Source: Chloroflexota bacterium (lineage in GTDB: Bacteria; Chloroflexota; Anaerolineae; Anaerolineales; Villigracilaceae). From it: a stretch of 64,000 nt of DNA. Below, in pieces: positions 48,989 to 57,495 of this stretch; positions within the stretch are counted from its first letter, which is position 1; every line of letters begins with the position of its first letter. The stretch covers positions 186,001 through 250,000 of the forward strand of contig JACRBJ010000012.1 of the NCBI GenBank assembly GCA_016234555.1, written 5' to 3'. The notes beneath the pieces are model-generated. The model was not told the DNA's origin. It saw only the letters and a list, made by a program, of their open reading frames with translations, and ran no database searches. Made by a program: the position numbers and the translations under genes.

Positions 48989-50353
48989 ATGAAACCAATT
49001 GTAGCCCTTGTAGGAAGACCAAACGTCGGCAAGTCCACCCTGTTCAACCGCTTTGCCGGTGAGCGCATTGCCATCGTTGACGACGTTGCCGGCACCACCC
49101 GTGACCGTCTGTTCGGCGAAGCGGAGTGGACGGGACATCCCTTTGCCATTGTCGATACCGGTGGCATCGACCCGGCGCATGGCGGCAAGACTCCGCTCTC
49201 CGTTGGGTCCGCCGATTTTATCGATGAAATTCGCACGCAGGCGCAGGTCGCCATTCAGGAGGCGGACGCGGTCATCTTTGTCACCGACGGCGAGACCGGG
49301 GTCACCGAACCAGACCGCGAGGTGGCAAAAATCCTGCGCCGTTCGCAAAAGAAAATGCCCGATGGCTCCTTTCAGCCGCCGATTTTTTTGGCGGTCAACA
49401 AGTGCGAATCGGCGGAGCGGCGCGACCAGGCATCGGAGTTCTACGAGTTGGGTTTGGGCGATCCGTATGCCATCTCCGCGATTCACGGCACGGATACGGG
49501 CGACCTGCTCGATGCCCTCGTTGCCTCCTTCCCGCCCCAGGCTGCGGAAGAAGAGGACGAAAGCATCAAGATCGCGATTGTCGGCAAGCCGAATGCGGGG
49601 AAGTCCAGCCTGCTGAATAAGCTGGCTGGCAAGGAGCGGGTGATCGTCAGCCCGATTGCCGGCACCACCCGTGATTCGATTGATACGAAAATTGAATTTG
49701 ATGGTCTACCCGTCACCTTGATTGATACGGCTGGCATCCGTCGTCGCGGCAAAATCGAGCATGGTGTAGAGCAGTACAGCGTGCTGCGCGCCTTCAAGTC
49801 CATTGAGCGCGCGGACGTTGCCCTGCTAATGATCGACGCGACCACCGGCATCACCACCCAGGATGCGCACATCGCGGGCTTTATCCTCGACGAGTGGAAG
49901 TCGTGCGTGGTGCTGGTCAACAAATGGGATGCCATCGAAAAGAACAACGAGACAATGGAAGAGTATACCGCCAGGATCAGGAATGAACTCAACTTCATGG
50001 ATTATGTCCCCATCCTGTTCATCTCCTGCAAGACCGGTCAGCGGGTGGACCAGGTGCTTCCGATGGCGCTGCGGGTTCAAGAGGAGCGCCTTGCGCGTTT
50101 GACTACTTCCACCATCAACGAGATCATTCACAACGCGCAGGACGCACATCCGCACCCGACCCACTCCGGGCGCGCGCTCAAGATGTATTACGGCACGCAA
50201 GTCCGCTCCGACCCGCCGACTTTTATGATCTATGTCAACGAGCCGAAGCTGATGCACTTCTCCTATTTGCGTTATCTTGAGAACCAAATCCGCGCAAGTT
50301 ATAGTTTTCTTGGCACGCCGATTCGCATTGTAACGAAGGGGCGCAGGGAATAA
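48989..50353 (+). CDS. der: Ribosome biogenesis GTPase Der (EngA)
   Basis: 454 residues with two GTPase domains and a KH-like end. First P-loop Gly-Arg-Pro-Asn-Val-Gly-Lys-Ser (about 8-15), second Gly-Lys-Pro-Asn-Ala-Gly-Lys-Ser-Ser (about 199-206). Each is followed by Ala-Gly-Thr-Thr-Arg-Asp and Asp-Thr-Ala/Gly-Gly-Ile, and by Asn-Lys-x-Asp-type motifs (Asn-Lys-Cys-Glu in domain one, Asn-Lys-Trp-Asp in two). In the first domain Asn-Lys-Cys-Glu instead of NKxD is a mild departure. Der helps large ribosomal subunit assembly and is usually essential. Confidence 0.96.
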   Translation: MKPIVALVGRPNVGKSTLFNRFAGERIAIVDDVAGTTRDRLFGEAEWTGHPFAIVDTGGIDPAHGGKTPLSVGSADFIDEIRTQAQVAIQEADAVIFVTDGETGVTEPDREVAKILRRSQKKMPDGSFQPPIFLAVNKCESAERRDQASEFYELGLGDPYAISAIHGTDTGDLLDALVASFPPQAAEEEDESIKIAIVGKPNAGKSSLLNKLAGKERVIVSPIAGTTRDSIDTKIEFDGLPVTLIDTAGIRRRGKIEHGVEQYSVLRAFKSIERADVALLMIDATTGITTQDAHIAGFILDEWKSCVVLVNKWDAIEKNNETMEEYTARIRNELNFMDYVPILFISCKTGQRVDQVLPMALRVQEERLARLTTSTINEIIHNAQDAHPHPTHSGRALKMYYGTQVRSDPPTFMIYVNEPKLMHFSYLRYLENQIRASYSFLGTPIRIVTKGRRE

Positions 50354-50360
50354 CCAGTTC

Positions 50361-50393
50361 ACAGGTCACGTCTCAGGCGTGACCTGTTTTTTT
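50361..50393 (+). terminator. Intrinsic terminator of der
   Basis: ACAGGTCACG and CGTGACCTGT around TCTCAGG, followed by six T. Confidence 0.9.
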
Positions 50394-50471
50394 GTGGGGA
50401 AATGCGATGTAACATCCTTCACGAAAACTTTGTGATTTTTTTCCTTGTCAAAAGTGGGGGCGTCTGGAATA

Positions 50472-50487
50472 ATAAGGTAAACCTTAT
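50472..50487 (+). promoter_or_regulatory. DtxR-type operator overlapping the -10 box of the iron operon
   Basis: ATAAGGT-AA-ACCTTAT is a perfect palindrome of 7-base arms. TATAAT at 50485-50490 overlaps its right end, so a bound regulator would block RNA polymerase. AAGGT/ACCTT half-sites resemble sites of DtxR/MntR/IdeR proteins. The first gene behind it encodes such a protein. Confidence 0.7.
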
Positions 50488-50507
50488 AATTTTTGAAAGG
50501 ATCGCCT

Positions 50508-51170
50508 GTGTCTTCTGAACACCTAAGCGAAAGCATGGAAATGTATCTCAAGGCGATGCTTGAGATGAGTGACCGCGAGCCGGCGACGGTGGGTCGCCTT
50601 GCCGAGCGGCTTGGGGTGACGCCCGTCTCCGCCAACGAGATGGTCCGCAAGCTGGGTGAGCACGGTCTGGCAAAACACACCCCGTACAAGGGTGTGGCAT
50701 TGACCGAAAAAGGGCGGGAGGTTGCGTGTAACGTAATGCGCCGTCAGCGGTTGTGGGAAGTCTTCCTGTATGACCACCTCAAAATCGAATGGTCGAAGAT
50801 TTACGAACTGGCTTGCTCGCTGGAACATGCCACCGCGCCCGAAGTGACCGATGCGCTGGCGGCTTTTTTGGGGAATCCGAAGACCTGTCCGCGCGGAAAT
50901 CCGATCCCGGCTGCGGATGGCTCCTTCGCCCCGTTGAATGGGATTCCGTTGAGTGAGGCGGCGGTGGGAGATTCCTTGCGCGTAGTCGCTGTAAACGCCA
51001 CTTCGATGGAAGTACTCAAGTATTTGCAGGAACGCAACATTTTGCCTGGCAGCGAGATCACAGTGCTGGAAGCCGCGCCTTTGCAGGGTCCGCTGACCTT
51101 GAAGGTTGGCGGCAGGGAAGTGGCGCTGGGATTATCGCTGGCGGAATTTATCATCGTAAAAGGAAAATAA
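50508..51170 (+). CDS. DtxR-family metal-dependent regulator
   Basis: About 220 residues from GTG 50508 (AAAGGA eight bases upstream; an in-frame TTG lies at 50493). The N-terminal winged helix has Thr-Val-Gly-Arg-Leu-Ala-Glu-Arg-Leu-Gly-Val and Gly-Val-Ala-Leu-Thr-Glu-Lys-Gly. The metal domain has Glu-Leu-Ala-Cys-Ser-Leu-Glu-His and Cys-Pro-Arg-Gly-Asn-Pro-Ile, the DtxR/IdeR ligands. The last 75 residues are an SH3-like FeoA domain. With Fe(II) or Mn(II) bound it should repress at the palindrome in its own promoter. It leads the feo genes, so iron is the likely signal. Confidence 0.93.
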   Translation: MSSEHLSESMEMYLKAMLEMSDREPATVGRLAERLGVTPVSANEMVRKLGEHGLAKHTPYKGVALTEKGREVACNVMRRQRLWEVFLYDHLKIEWSKIYELACSLEHATAPEVTDALAAFLGNPKTCPRGNPIPAADGSFAPLNGIPLSEAAVGDSLRVVAVNATSMEVLKYLQERNILPGSEITVLEAAPLQGPLTLKVGGREVALGLSLAEFIIVKGK

Positions 51171-51171
51171 C

Positions 51172-51423
51172 ATGTCCGAATCCACACAACTTCATTTGCT
51201 GCGTCCCGGTCAACGGGCGACGATTGTCGGCATCAACGGCGAGTCTGCCTTGCGCCGCCGCCTTGCCGAGATGGGAATTGTCCGCGGCGAGACGATTTTG
51301 ATCGAACGCAACGCGCCGCTTGGCGACCCCGTGGAATACTTCATCAAAGGGTATCACCTTGCCTTGCGAAAAGAGGAAGCCGCACAGATCGAAGTGGCTT
51401 TGCTCGGGGGCATTCATGGCTGA
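51172..51423 (+). CDS. feoA: FeoA-like ferrous iron transport protein
   Basis: 83 residues of one SH3-like FeoA domain: Leu-Arg-Pro-Gly-Gln-Arg-Ala-Thr-Ile (about 10-18), Arg-Arg-Arg-Leu-Ala-Glu-Met-Gly-Ile (about 27-35) and Arg-Asn-Ala-Pro-Leu-Gly-Asp-Pro-Val. FeoA assists FeoB in Fe(II) uptake. It starts one base after the regulator's stop, and its own stop overlaps the FeoB GTPase start. Confidence 0.93.
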   Translation: MSESTQLHLLRPGQRATIVGINGESALRRRLAEMGIVRGETILIERNAPLGDPVEYFIKGYHLALRKEEAAQIEVALLGGIHG

Positions 51424-51919
51424 CCTGACCATCGCGCTGGCGGGCAACCCCAACGCCGGTAAGACCACCATCTTCAACGCGCTGACCGGTCTCCGCCAGC
51501 ACACGGGAAACTGGCCCGGCAAAACGGTCGAGAAAAAAGAGGGTGAGATCGAGCATGGCAAATTGAAGATCAACATCGTAGATTTGCCAGGTACCTACAG
51601 CCTGACAGCGTATTCTCCTGAAGAAATCATTGCCCGTGACTTTATCATCGAAGAACGCCCGGATGTGGTCATCAATGTGGTGGACGCGACCAATCTGGAG
51701 CGGAATCTATACTTGACCGTCCAAATTCTTGAACTGGATGTCCCTGTCGTGCTGGCGCTCAACATGACTGACGACCTGCACAAGGACGGCGCAAAGATCG
51801 ACATCTCCAGCCTTTCGCAATTGCTTGGGAACATCCCCATTGTGCAGACCACCGCGAATCAGGGCAAGGGTATTCCCGACCTAATCGCCAAAGCCGTGAG
51901 CTCCGCGCGGAAGAACTAA
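51416..51919 (+). CDS. feoB: FeoB GTPase domain as a separate protein
   Basis: 167 residues from ATG 51416, which overlaps the feoA stop. It holds all G motifs: Gly-Asn-Pro-Asn-Ala-Gly-Lys-Thr-Thr (G1), Trp-Pro-Gly-Lys-Thr-Val-Glu (G2 region), Asp-Leu-Pro-Gly-Thr-Tyr-Ser-Leu (G3), Asn-Met-Thr-Asp (G4). No membrane part follows: the stop is at 51919 and the membrane half is in the next gene. Thus FeoB is split into soluble G protein and permease, which in most bacteria are one chain of ~700 residues. Confidence 0.92.
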   Translation: MADLTIALAGNPNAGKTTIFNALTGLRQHTGNWPGKTVEKKEGEIEHGKLKINIVDLPGTYSLTAYSPEEIIARDFIIEERPDVVINVVDATNLERNLYLTVQILELDVPVVLALNMTDDLHKDGAKIDISSLSQLLGNIPIVQTTANQGKGIPDLIAKAVSSARKN

Positions 51920-51961
51920 ATTACCTCAAGCGCTGCCCGTGAGGTAAACCTCCGACCCTTT

Positions 51962-52024
51962 GCCACAGATTACACGGATTATCGCGAATTTGAAAAATTC
52001 GTGTGAATTCGCGAAATTCGCGGC
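51962..52024. repeat. Dispersed inverted repeat between the two feoB genes
   Basis: GCCACAGATTACACGGATTA ... GCGAAATTCGCGGCA, ends nearly complementary (TGCC/GGCA), inside the 133-base gap. Related in style to the ~72-bp repeats but different in sequence. It may have been inserted at the split point. Confidence 0.6.
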
Positions 52025-52052
52025 AGGAAGAGTTTTATAGGATTTTTTATCA

Positions 52053-53744
52053 ATGACCATCACAACCGCACCAACCGAATTTTTCAAGCTCGACTACGGA
52101 AGCAAATTCGAACGCGAGATCGTAAAACTTACCGAAGCGTTCGAGCAGCAAGGCTTCAACCCCGGGCGTTATCCCCGCCGCTGGCTGGCGATCAAACTGC
52201 TTGAAGCCGACGCGGACATCCTCCCCCGTATCGAACTGATGGAGAATGGCGCAAAAATTATCGAACTCGCCCGTCAGGGAGCGGAACATCTCAAGTCGAT
52301 GCTTGGCGATGACGTGGATATGCTTACCGCCGATCATCGCTATGGTTTTATCAACGGCGTCGTGCGCCAGTCGCTGCAACGTCCGCTGATGGATCGCATC
52401 ACCTTTACGGACCGCATCGACAACATCGTCACCCATAAATGGTTTGGACTGCCCATCTTTTTCCTCGTCATGTATCTCGTCTTCCGCCTTGTGATCGACG
52501 TCTCCTCCCCATTTTTGGATTGGACGGATGCCATCATCACCGGCCCCGTCTCGAATTGGTTTTCCTTCCTTTTGAATTTGACTCAGGCTCCAGTCTGGCT
52601 TCACTCCCTCATCATTGACGGTATCGTTGCGGGCGTGGGCGGGGTGTTGGTTTTCGTGCCTGGCTTGCTCATCCTGTATTTTTTCCTCGCCCTGCTCGAA
52701 GACTCTGGCTACATGTCCCGCGCTGCCTTCGTCATGGACCGCTTCATGCGCGTGGTCGGTCTGCACGGCAAATCCTTCATCCCGATGATTTTGGGATTCG
52801 GCTGCGCCGTCCCTGCGGTGTACGCCACCCGCACCATTGCCAGCCGTCGTGACCGTATCCTGACCGCCCTGCTCGTGCCGCTCATGTCCTGTTCGGCGCG
52901 TCTGCCTGTGTACGTGGTCTTCGGGCTTGCCTTCTTCGGCGCGCAGGCTGGGACGGTCATCTGGGCAATGTACGCTCTGGGCATTGTCGTGGCGATGTTA
53001 TCGGGCATGGTCTTCACCCGCACTTTGCTCAAGCCCGACGCTTCGTCCGCGTTTGTTTTGGAGTTGCCGCCATACCGTCAGCCCGCGCTCAAAAGCGTGA
53101 TGATCCACATGTGGGAGAACACTCGAGAATTCGTCCGCAAGGCTGGGACGATCATCCTCGGCGCATCGGTGGTGATGTGGCTTTTGCTCAACCTTCCGTG
53201 GGGCGTGACCGAACAGCGCAATTCGTACTTTGGGAAAGTCAGCGGCGCGATTGCCCCCGTTTTTACTCCGCTTGGATTTGGTAACTGGGAAACTGGCGGC
53301 GCGCTGGTGACAGGCTTCATGGCAAAGGAAATTGTCGTCAGCACCATGAGCCAGATTTACCTCGGTGACGAAGAAGCTGAACCCGTCGAGCCGACCACTT
53401 TTGGCGAAGACCTCACAGGCATCGGCACGGGCTTTGTCGAGGCAACCATCAACTCGGGCAAAATCCTTTTGAGCATCATCCCCGGCGTGAACCTGGTGGA
53501 CGAAGGAGCCGGGGGCGAAGACACCGCCCTGAGCCTTGCCCTGCGTGACCGTTTCACGCCGTTGAGCGCCCTCGCGATGCTGGTCTTTGTCCTGCTCTAC
53601 GTCCCCTGTGTGGCGACGCTTGGCGCGATCAAGCATGAGTTCGGCACATCCTGGGCTGTGACTTCCGCCGTCTATCAAACTGCCGTGGCTTGGGTAGCCG
53701 CCTTCCTGATTTATCAGGTTGGGACCCTGCTGGGGTTTGTGTAA
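52053..53744 (+). CDS. feoB: FeoB membrane permease as a separate protein
   Basis: 563 residues. The first ~110 are helical and match the S-helical domain that links G domain and membrane in FeoB (Tyr-Pro-Arg-Arg-Trp-Leu-Ala-Ile-Lys-Leu-Leu-Glu). About eight helices follow with the gate motifs Gly-Phe-Gly-Cys-Ala-Val-Pro-Ala (about 248-255) and Ser-Cys-Ser-Ala-Arg-Leu-Pro-Val-Tyr. It carries Fe(II) across the cytoplasmic membrane. The protein must pair with the separate G domain made 133 bases upstream. Confidence 0.94.
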   Translation: MTITTAPTEFFKLDYGSKFEREIVKLTEAFEQQGFNPGRYPRRWLAIKLLEADADILPRIELMENGAKIIELARQGAEHLKSMLGDDVDMLTADHRYGFINGVVRQSLQRPLMDRITFTDRIDNIVTHKWFGLPIFFLVMYLVFRLVIDVSSPFLDWTDAIITGPVSNWFSFLLNLTQAPVWLHSLIIDGIVAGVGGVLVFVPGLLILYFFLALLEDSGYMSRAAFVMDRFMRVVGLHGKSFIPMILGFGCAVPAVYATRTIASRRDRILTALLVPLMSCSARLPVYVVFGLAFFGAQAGTVIWAMYALGIVVAMLSGMVFTRTLLKPDASSAFVLELPPYRQPALKSVMIHMWENTREFVRKAGTIILGASVVMWLLLNLPWGVTEQRNSYFGKVSGAIAPVFTPLGFGNWETGGALVTGFMAKEIVVSTMSQIYLGDEEAEPVEPTTFGEDLTGIGTGFVEATINSGKILLSIIPGVNLVDEGAGGEDTALSLALRDRFTPLSALAMLVFVLLYVPCVATLGAIKHEFGTSWAVTSAVYQTAVAWVAAFLIYQVGTLLGFV

Positions 53745-53748
53745 CTCC

Positions 53749-54021
53749 ATGCTGAACCAAATTTTGCACTTGCTCGAAAGCAGGGAAAACGGCTTGAGCC
53801 TGGCGGAGATCAGCCGCGAGATGAAAGCCCAGCCGTCCGCTGTCATGTCCATGATCGACCTGCTGGTTCAAAAAGGTAAACTGGTCGAGATCGGTCCCGA
53901 CGGGAAATATTGTGGCACCTGTGGGCTCCAATCCGATTGCAACCTGCTGAAGGCGCGCGGAAAAAGGTATGTGGTCGCCCAACACTTGCCCCCTTCCATC
54001 AATATATCCTATGGAGTTTGA
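53749..54021 (+). CDS. feoC: FeoC-like winged-helix protein with Cys cluster
   Basis: 90 residues from ATG 53749, five bases after the FeoB permease. The winged helix has Ser-Leu-Ala-Glu-Ile-Ser-Arg-Glu and Ser-Met-Ile-Asp-Leu-Leu-Val-Gln-Lys-Gly-Lys-Leu. The wing holds Cys-Gly-Thr-Cys-Gly-Leu-Gln-Ser-Asp-Cys, a group able to hold an Fe-S cluster. FeoC proteins tune FeoB amount and are last in feo operons, as here. Followed by a terminator. Confidence 0.85.
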   Translation: MLNQILHLLESRENGLSLAEISREMKAQPSAVMSMIDLLVQKGKLVEIGPDGKYCGTCGLQSDCNLLKARGKRYVVAQHLPPSINISYGV

Positions 54022-54068
54022 AGATGTTACCTCTGCGGTGTAGAGAAAAGTTCCTGTGTTTGTGATAC

Positions 54069-54099
54069 AAAAAGGCTGCCCTCGACGGACAGCCTTTTT
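54069..54099. terminator. Two-way terminator between feoC and slyD
   Basis: AAAAAGGCTG-c-CC and GG-a-CAGCCTTTTT around TCGAC, with T-runs on both strands. It serves two convergent genes. Confidence 0.88.
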
Positions 54100-54102
54100 G
54101 TA

Positions 54103-54591
54103 TTAGTGGTGATGACCTTCCTCATGCACGTGTCCGTGCTCCAATTCTTCGCTGGTTGGTTCGCGCAACCCGACCACTTTCACGTTGAAGTGTAACTCGG
54201 CTCCAGCCAGTGGGTGGTTGAAGTCCAGGCGCACGGTCTTATCGTCGAAACTTTCCACGAACGCCATCTGGTGATTGTCGTCCTCGTCGCTGACGCCCAG
54301 TTCCATTCCCAGCTCTATCTCCATGTCGTCGGGAAATTCACTTCGCGACACTTCCATGTAGGCGTCCTCATCGAATTCGCCGTAACCGTCCACCGCTGCG
54401 ACCACCACATCCTTGCTCTCGCCGATCTTCATCCCAGCCATCTCGCGCTCGAGACCGGGGACAATATTCTCGTACCCTGCAAGAAACTGCAGGGGACCGG
54501 CATCCTTGGAGGAGTCCAGGACTTCTCCGTCCACTGTTAATGTGTATTCCATCGAAACCACCAGACCATCCTGCACTGTATCTTTGCTCAT
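54103..54591 (-). CDS. slyD: FKBP-type peptidyl-prolyl isomerase (SlyD-like)
   Basis: 162 residues. FKBP part with Val-Leu-Asp-Ser-Ser-Lys and Pro-Leu-Gln-Phe (about 21-34), the chaperone insert (about 65-130, Met-Glu-Val-Ser-Arg), and Asp-Phe-Asn-His-Pro-Leu-Ala-Gly-Ala-Glu-Leu (about 131-141). The C-terminal tail Gly-His-Val-His-Glu-Glu-Gly-His-His-His can bind nickel or other metals. SlyD turns prolyl bonds in folding proteins. Cytoplasmic; single gene. Confidence 0.95.
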   Translation of the reverse strand: MSKDTVQDGLVVSMEYTLTVDGEVLDSSKDAGPLQFLAGYENIVPGLEREMAGMKIGESKDVVVAAVDGYGEFDEDAYMEVSRSEFPDDMEIELGMELGVSDEDDNHQMAFVESFDDKTVRLDFNHPLAGAELHFNVKVVGLREPTSEELEHGHVHEEGHHH

Positions 54592-54839
54592 TTTTTATCC
54601 TTTCTTGAAATGAATTCACCCATTTTACCAGTGACGCGACAGCGGGGGAGAATTGCCGGGTATTGCCTTGCCCTGCAAGTCTAGTATCAAAGTACCAGTT
54701 AAGTTAAAATGATTTGTGGTATAGTCCATTTTCAGCATCCAGAGCGTACGGAGAAGCGGCAGCGTGAAGTTCTGGCGGAATTTGGGTGCAAACGTTTCCC
54801 GGTTTATTGTCTTGTTTTGAAATCTGACATGGAGCTTTT

Positions 54840-55964
54840 ATGGAAATCCGACTTTACATACGTATGCTTGTTCGCGGCTGGTGGATTATTGCATTAACCA
54901 CCCTTGTTGCGGTTAATGTGGCTCTTCTTGCTTCCTTTTTTACCACGCCCATGTATCAGGCGGATGCCAGGTTCGTAGTCAGCCCCAGGCCGGAACTGTT
55001 GGGCGGGGATATTGTCGACAGCCTTGCCACGCTCGACAAGCGCTCCATTGTTTCCACGTATGCCGAATTTTTAAACAGCCGCCGCATCTATCTGGATGCC
55101 CTGCAGGTGCTGCAACTCCAGGAAGAGTCGATGACTGATTACGTCATCGAGACTGTTGTCCTGCCTGAAGCCAACATCCTGGTGCTTAGCGTTTCCGGTC
55201 CTGATCCGCAGCTTGTCGCATTACTTGCCAATACCATGGGACAGCAAGCCATCAACTACATCAGCCTGATCTATCGGGCTTATGACATCTCCTTTTTGGA
55301 CCCAGCCATTGTTCCCCAGGGACCATACAGTCCCCAGCCCATTCGCGATACCGGGCTGGCTTTGGCGCTCGGTCTGGTCGGCGGAATGGCTCTGGCCGTT
55401 CTTAGCGAACAAATACGTATCCCGCTGGAATCCTATCGCCAGCGCCTGCGTGTGGACAGCCTGACGGGTGTGAACAACAGCCGCCATTTTCGCTCCCTTC
55501 TGGAAAGGAACCTGCTCGAACGCCCGGAAGAAATACTTTCGATTGGAATCATTGAATTATACGGCTTACAGGACATTCTTGATACACTGCCGCAACCGGT
55601 CGTTCACAACATCCTTCGAATGGTAACGGATGTCCTGCGGCGTGAATTGCGCGGTAATGACGTGGTCGGTCGCTGGACGGACACGAGCTTCATTGTCATG
55701 CTGCCCGCCACGGTTGGCAGCGCTGCCCGACGCATTTTCGAGCGCATTTTCATGGCGCTCTCACAGCCCATTTCCATGGAACAATACGATATTACAGTTA
55801 ACCTGGATCCCAAGGTGGGGGGGGCGGTCTATAGCAATGGCATTACATATCAGGAACTTCTTGATCAGGCGGGTAACGCCCTTGAACAGTCCCGCCGCAG
55901 TAATGCAGGATTCATCAGCATTTGGGAAATGAAGAATCCCTTTTGGGTGCAGGCCCAGAGTTAA
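54840..55964 (+). CDS. Wzz-type chain-length protein fused to degenerate GGDEF domain with I-site
   Basis: 374 residues from ATG 54840 (GGAG upstream). Residues 1-190 are a Wzz-like polysaccharide co-polymerase: two helices (about 12-33 and 170-188) around an outer loop with Phe-Val-Val-Ser-Pro-Arg-Pro-Glu. Residues ~200-365 are a GGDEF fold starting Asp-Ser-Leu-Thr-Gly-Val-Asn-Asn-Ser-Arg-His-Phe. Where the active enzyme has Gly-Gly-Asp/Glu-Glu-Phe there is Thr-Asp-Thr-Ser-Phe (280-284), so it cannot make c-di-GMP. The allosteric I-site Arg271-Gly-Asn-Asp274 stands at the right five-residue distance and is intact. A c-di-GMP receptor that controls chain growth, comparable to PelD, is inferred. 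Starts the exopolysaccharide cluster. Confidence 0.85.
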   Translation: MEIRLYIRMLVRGWWIIALTTLVAVNVALLASFFTTPMYQADARFVVSPRPELLGGDIVDSLATLDKRSIVSTYAEFLNSRRIYLDALQVLQLQEESMTDYVIETVVLPEANILVLSVSGPDPQLVALLANTMGQQAINYISLIYRAYDISFLDPAIVPQGPYSPQPIRDTGLALALGLVGGMALAVLSEQIRIPLESYRQRLRVDSLTGVNNSRHFRSLLERNLLERPEEILSIGIIELYGLQDILDTLPQPVVHNILRMVTDVLRRELRGNDVVGRWTDTSFIVMLPATVGSAARRIFERIFMALSQPISMEQYDITVNLDPKVGGAVYSNGITYQELLDQAGNALEQSRRSNAGFISIWEMKNPFWVQAQS

Positions 55965-55970
55965 CATTCC

Positions 55971-57419
55971 ATGTTTCCCCGCCATACAGCTAACCATTCG
56001 TTCTGGTATTTAATTGGATATGGCTTGCTCGCGATTGGCTTGGGTGGAGGAGTGGGCTTTCTGCTTGTCTGGCTCGATAATCCTCTCCTGGCGGTGGCGG
56101 GCGCGGTGGGCGCACTGGCAGGCATTGTCATGGCGTTCAACGTCGACCTCGGGCTCTTATCCCTGGTTTTCATCACCTTTACACGGTTTTCCGATGTCCT
56201 TGTAAATGAGCATGGCTTGCCGTCGATCGCAAAGCCTTTTATATTGCTGCTTGCGGTTGGAATCGCGGTACGCTGGATTTTCTACAGCCGCCCTCCCCGC
56301 GGCTGGGGAACCGCGTTCCTGCTGATAGCCGCCTACGGGATGGTTGCCTTCCTCTCGTTGACCTATGCCAGGGACTACACCCGTTCGTACGATGCAGTAT
56401 CCGACTTTTTAAAGGACGGGGCAATCGCCATCATGATCGTCATGATTTTGCAAAACGATAAGATATTCCGCAATGTCGCCTGGACAATGGTGGCAACTGG
56501 AGCCTTTCTGGGAACGATTAGTGTATATCAATATATTACAGGGTCGTATTCGAATAATTTCTGGGGGTTTGGCCAGGCAGCCATGAGTAATATTGCTGGC
56601 AGTACGGAGAGTTATCGCATTGCGGGACCATTTTACGATCCAAATGCCTATGCCCAACTTATGGTGGTGTTTGTTCCGCTTGCCCTGGATAGATTTATGT
56701 CTGCCCGTAATAATGCTTCACGTATCGTGGCTGTGTGGGCGGTGGTCGTCGCCAGCCTCACTGTGGTCGTCACCTTCTCCCGCGGGGGGTTTTTATCGCT
56801 TGCGGTTGCGCTGGGTATTTATGCGATTTGGAAAGGATTGAGTATTGGAAATTGGATGTTGGTACTGACCCTGGGTTTGATTGTTTTCTCCTTCATGCCC
56901 GCGCAATATACTGAAAGGCTGGTCACGCTGGGCGCTTTCCTGCCGGGGAATAAATCCTCCCAGCAGGATATTTCCTTTGTCGGGCGGATGAGTGAGAATA
57001 TCATCGGGGTCAGGATGTTTTTCGATCATCCGCTCTTGGGAGTGGGGATAAAGAACTACCCTGTATACTACATCGATTATTCCCGCGGATTGGGGCTTGA
57101 CCAGCGGCGGACTGAGCGTTCCCCGCACAGTTTGTATCTTGAAGTCGCGGCTGAGCAGGGACTTCTAGGGATCATGGTATTTGGTGCGCTACTTTATGGC
57201 GCCTTGCATGGTCTGGTTTTCGCAAAGCGGGTCTTTCATCAGCTATACGACTACGAAATGGAAAATATGGCGATGAGCTTTCTGATCGGTTTTATTGGAT
57301 ACCTCACTTCCGCCATTTTTCTGCATGGGGCTTATCCGCGCCCGTTTTGGGTTTTAATTGGTTTGTCGTTTGCGTTTTCAGCCCATGCCAAAAACCTTTT
57401 GGAGCAGGAAAACAATTAG
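55971..57419 (+). CDS. O-antigen ligase/polymerase-like membrane protein
   Basis: 482 residues with about eleven hydrophobic helices. Tyr-Ala-Arg-Asp-Tyr-Thr-Arg-Ser-Tyr-Asp lies near 137-146, and the large outer loop contains Arg-Ser-Pro-His-Ser-Leu-Tyr-Leu-Glu-Val-Ala-Ala-Glu-Gln-Gly-Leu (about 384-399), which is the WaaL/Wzy signature. It polymerises lipid-linked sugar repeats or moves them to an acceptor at the outer face. Six bases after the Wzz-like gene, so they are partners in one transcript. Confidence 0.88.
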   Translation: MFPRHTANHSFWYLIGYGLLAIGLGGGVGFLLVWLDNPLLAVAGAVGALAGIVMAFNVDLGLLSLVFITFTRFSDVLVNEHGLPSIAKPFILLLAVGIAVRWIFYSRPPRGWGTAFLLIAAYGMVAFLSLTYARDYTRSYDAVSDFLKDGAIAIMIVMILQNDKIFRNVAWTMVATGAFLGTISVYQYITGSYSNNFWGFGQAAMSNIAGSTESYRIAGPFYDPNAYAQLMVVFVPLALDRFMSARNNASRIVAVWAVVVASLTVVVTFSRGGFLSLAVALGIYAIWKGLSIGNWMLVLTLGLIVFSFMPAQYTERLVTLGAFLPGNKSSQQDISFVGRMSENIIGVRMFFDHPLLGVGIKNYPVYYIDYSRGLGLDQRRTERSPHSLYLEVAAEQGLLGIMVFGALLYGALHGLVFAKRVFHQLYDYEMENMAMSFLIGFIGYLTSAIFLHGAYPRPFWVLIGLSFAFSAHAKNLLEQENN

Positions 57420-57495
57420 CGCGCCCGGGTAAACACCAGGAGGGCGGTTCTTTTTCACCGTCATCCCCTGCCCGAATTTTGACTATAATAACAAC

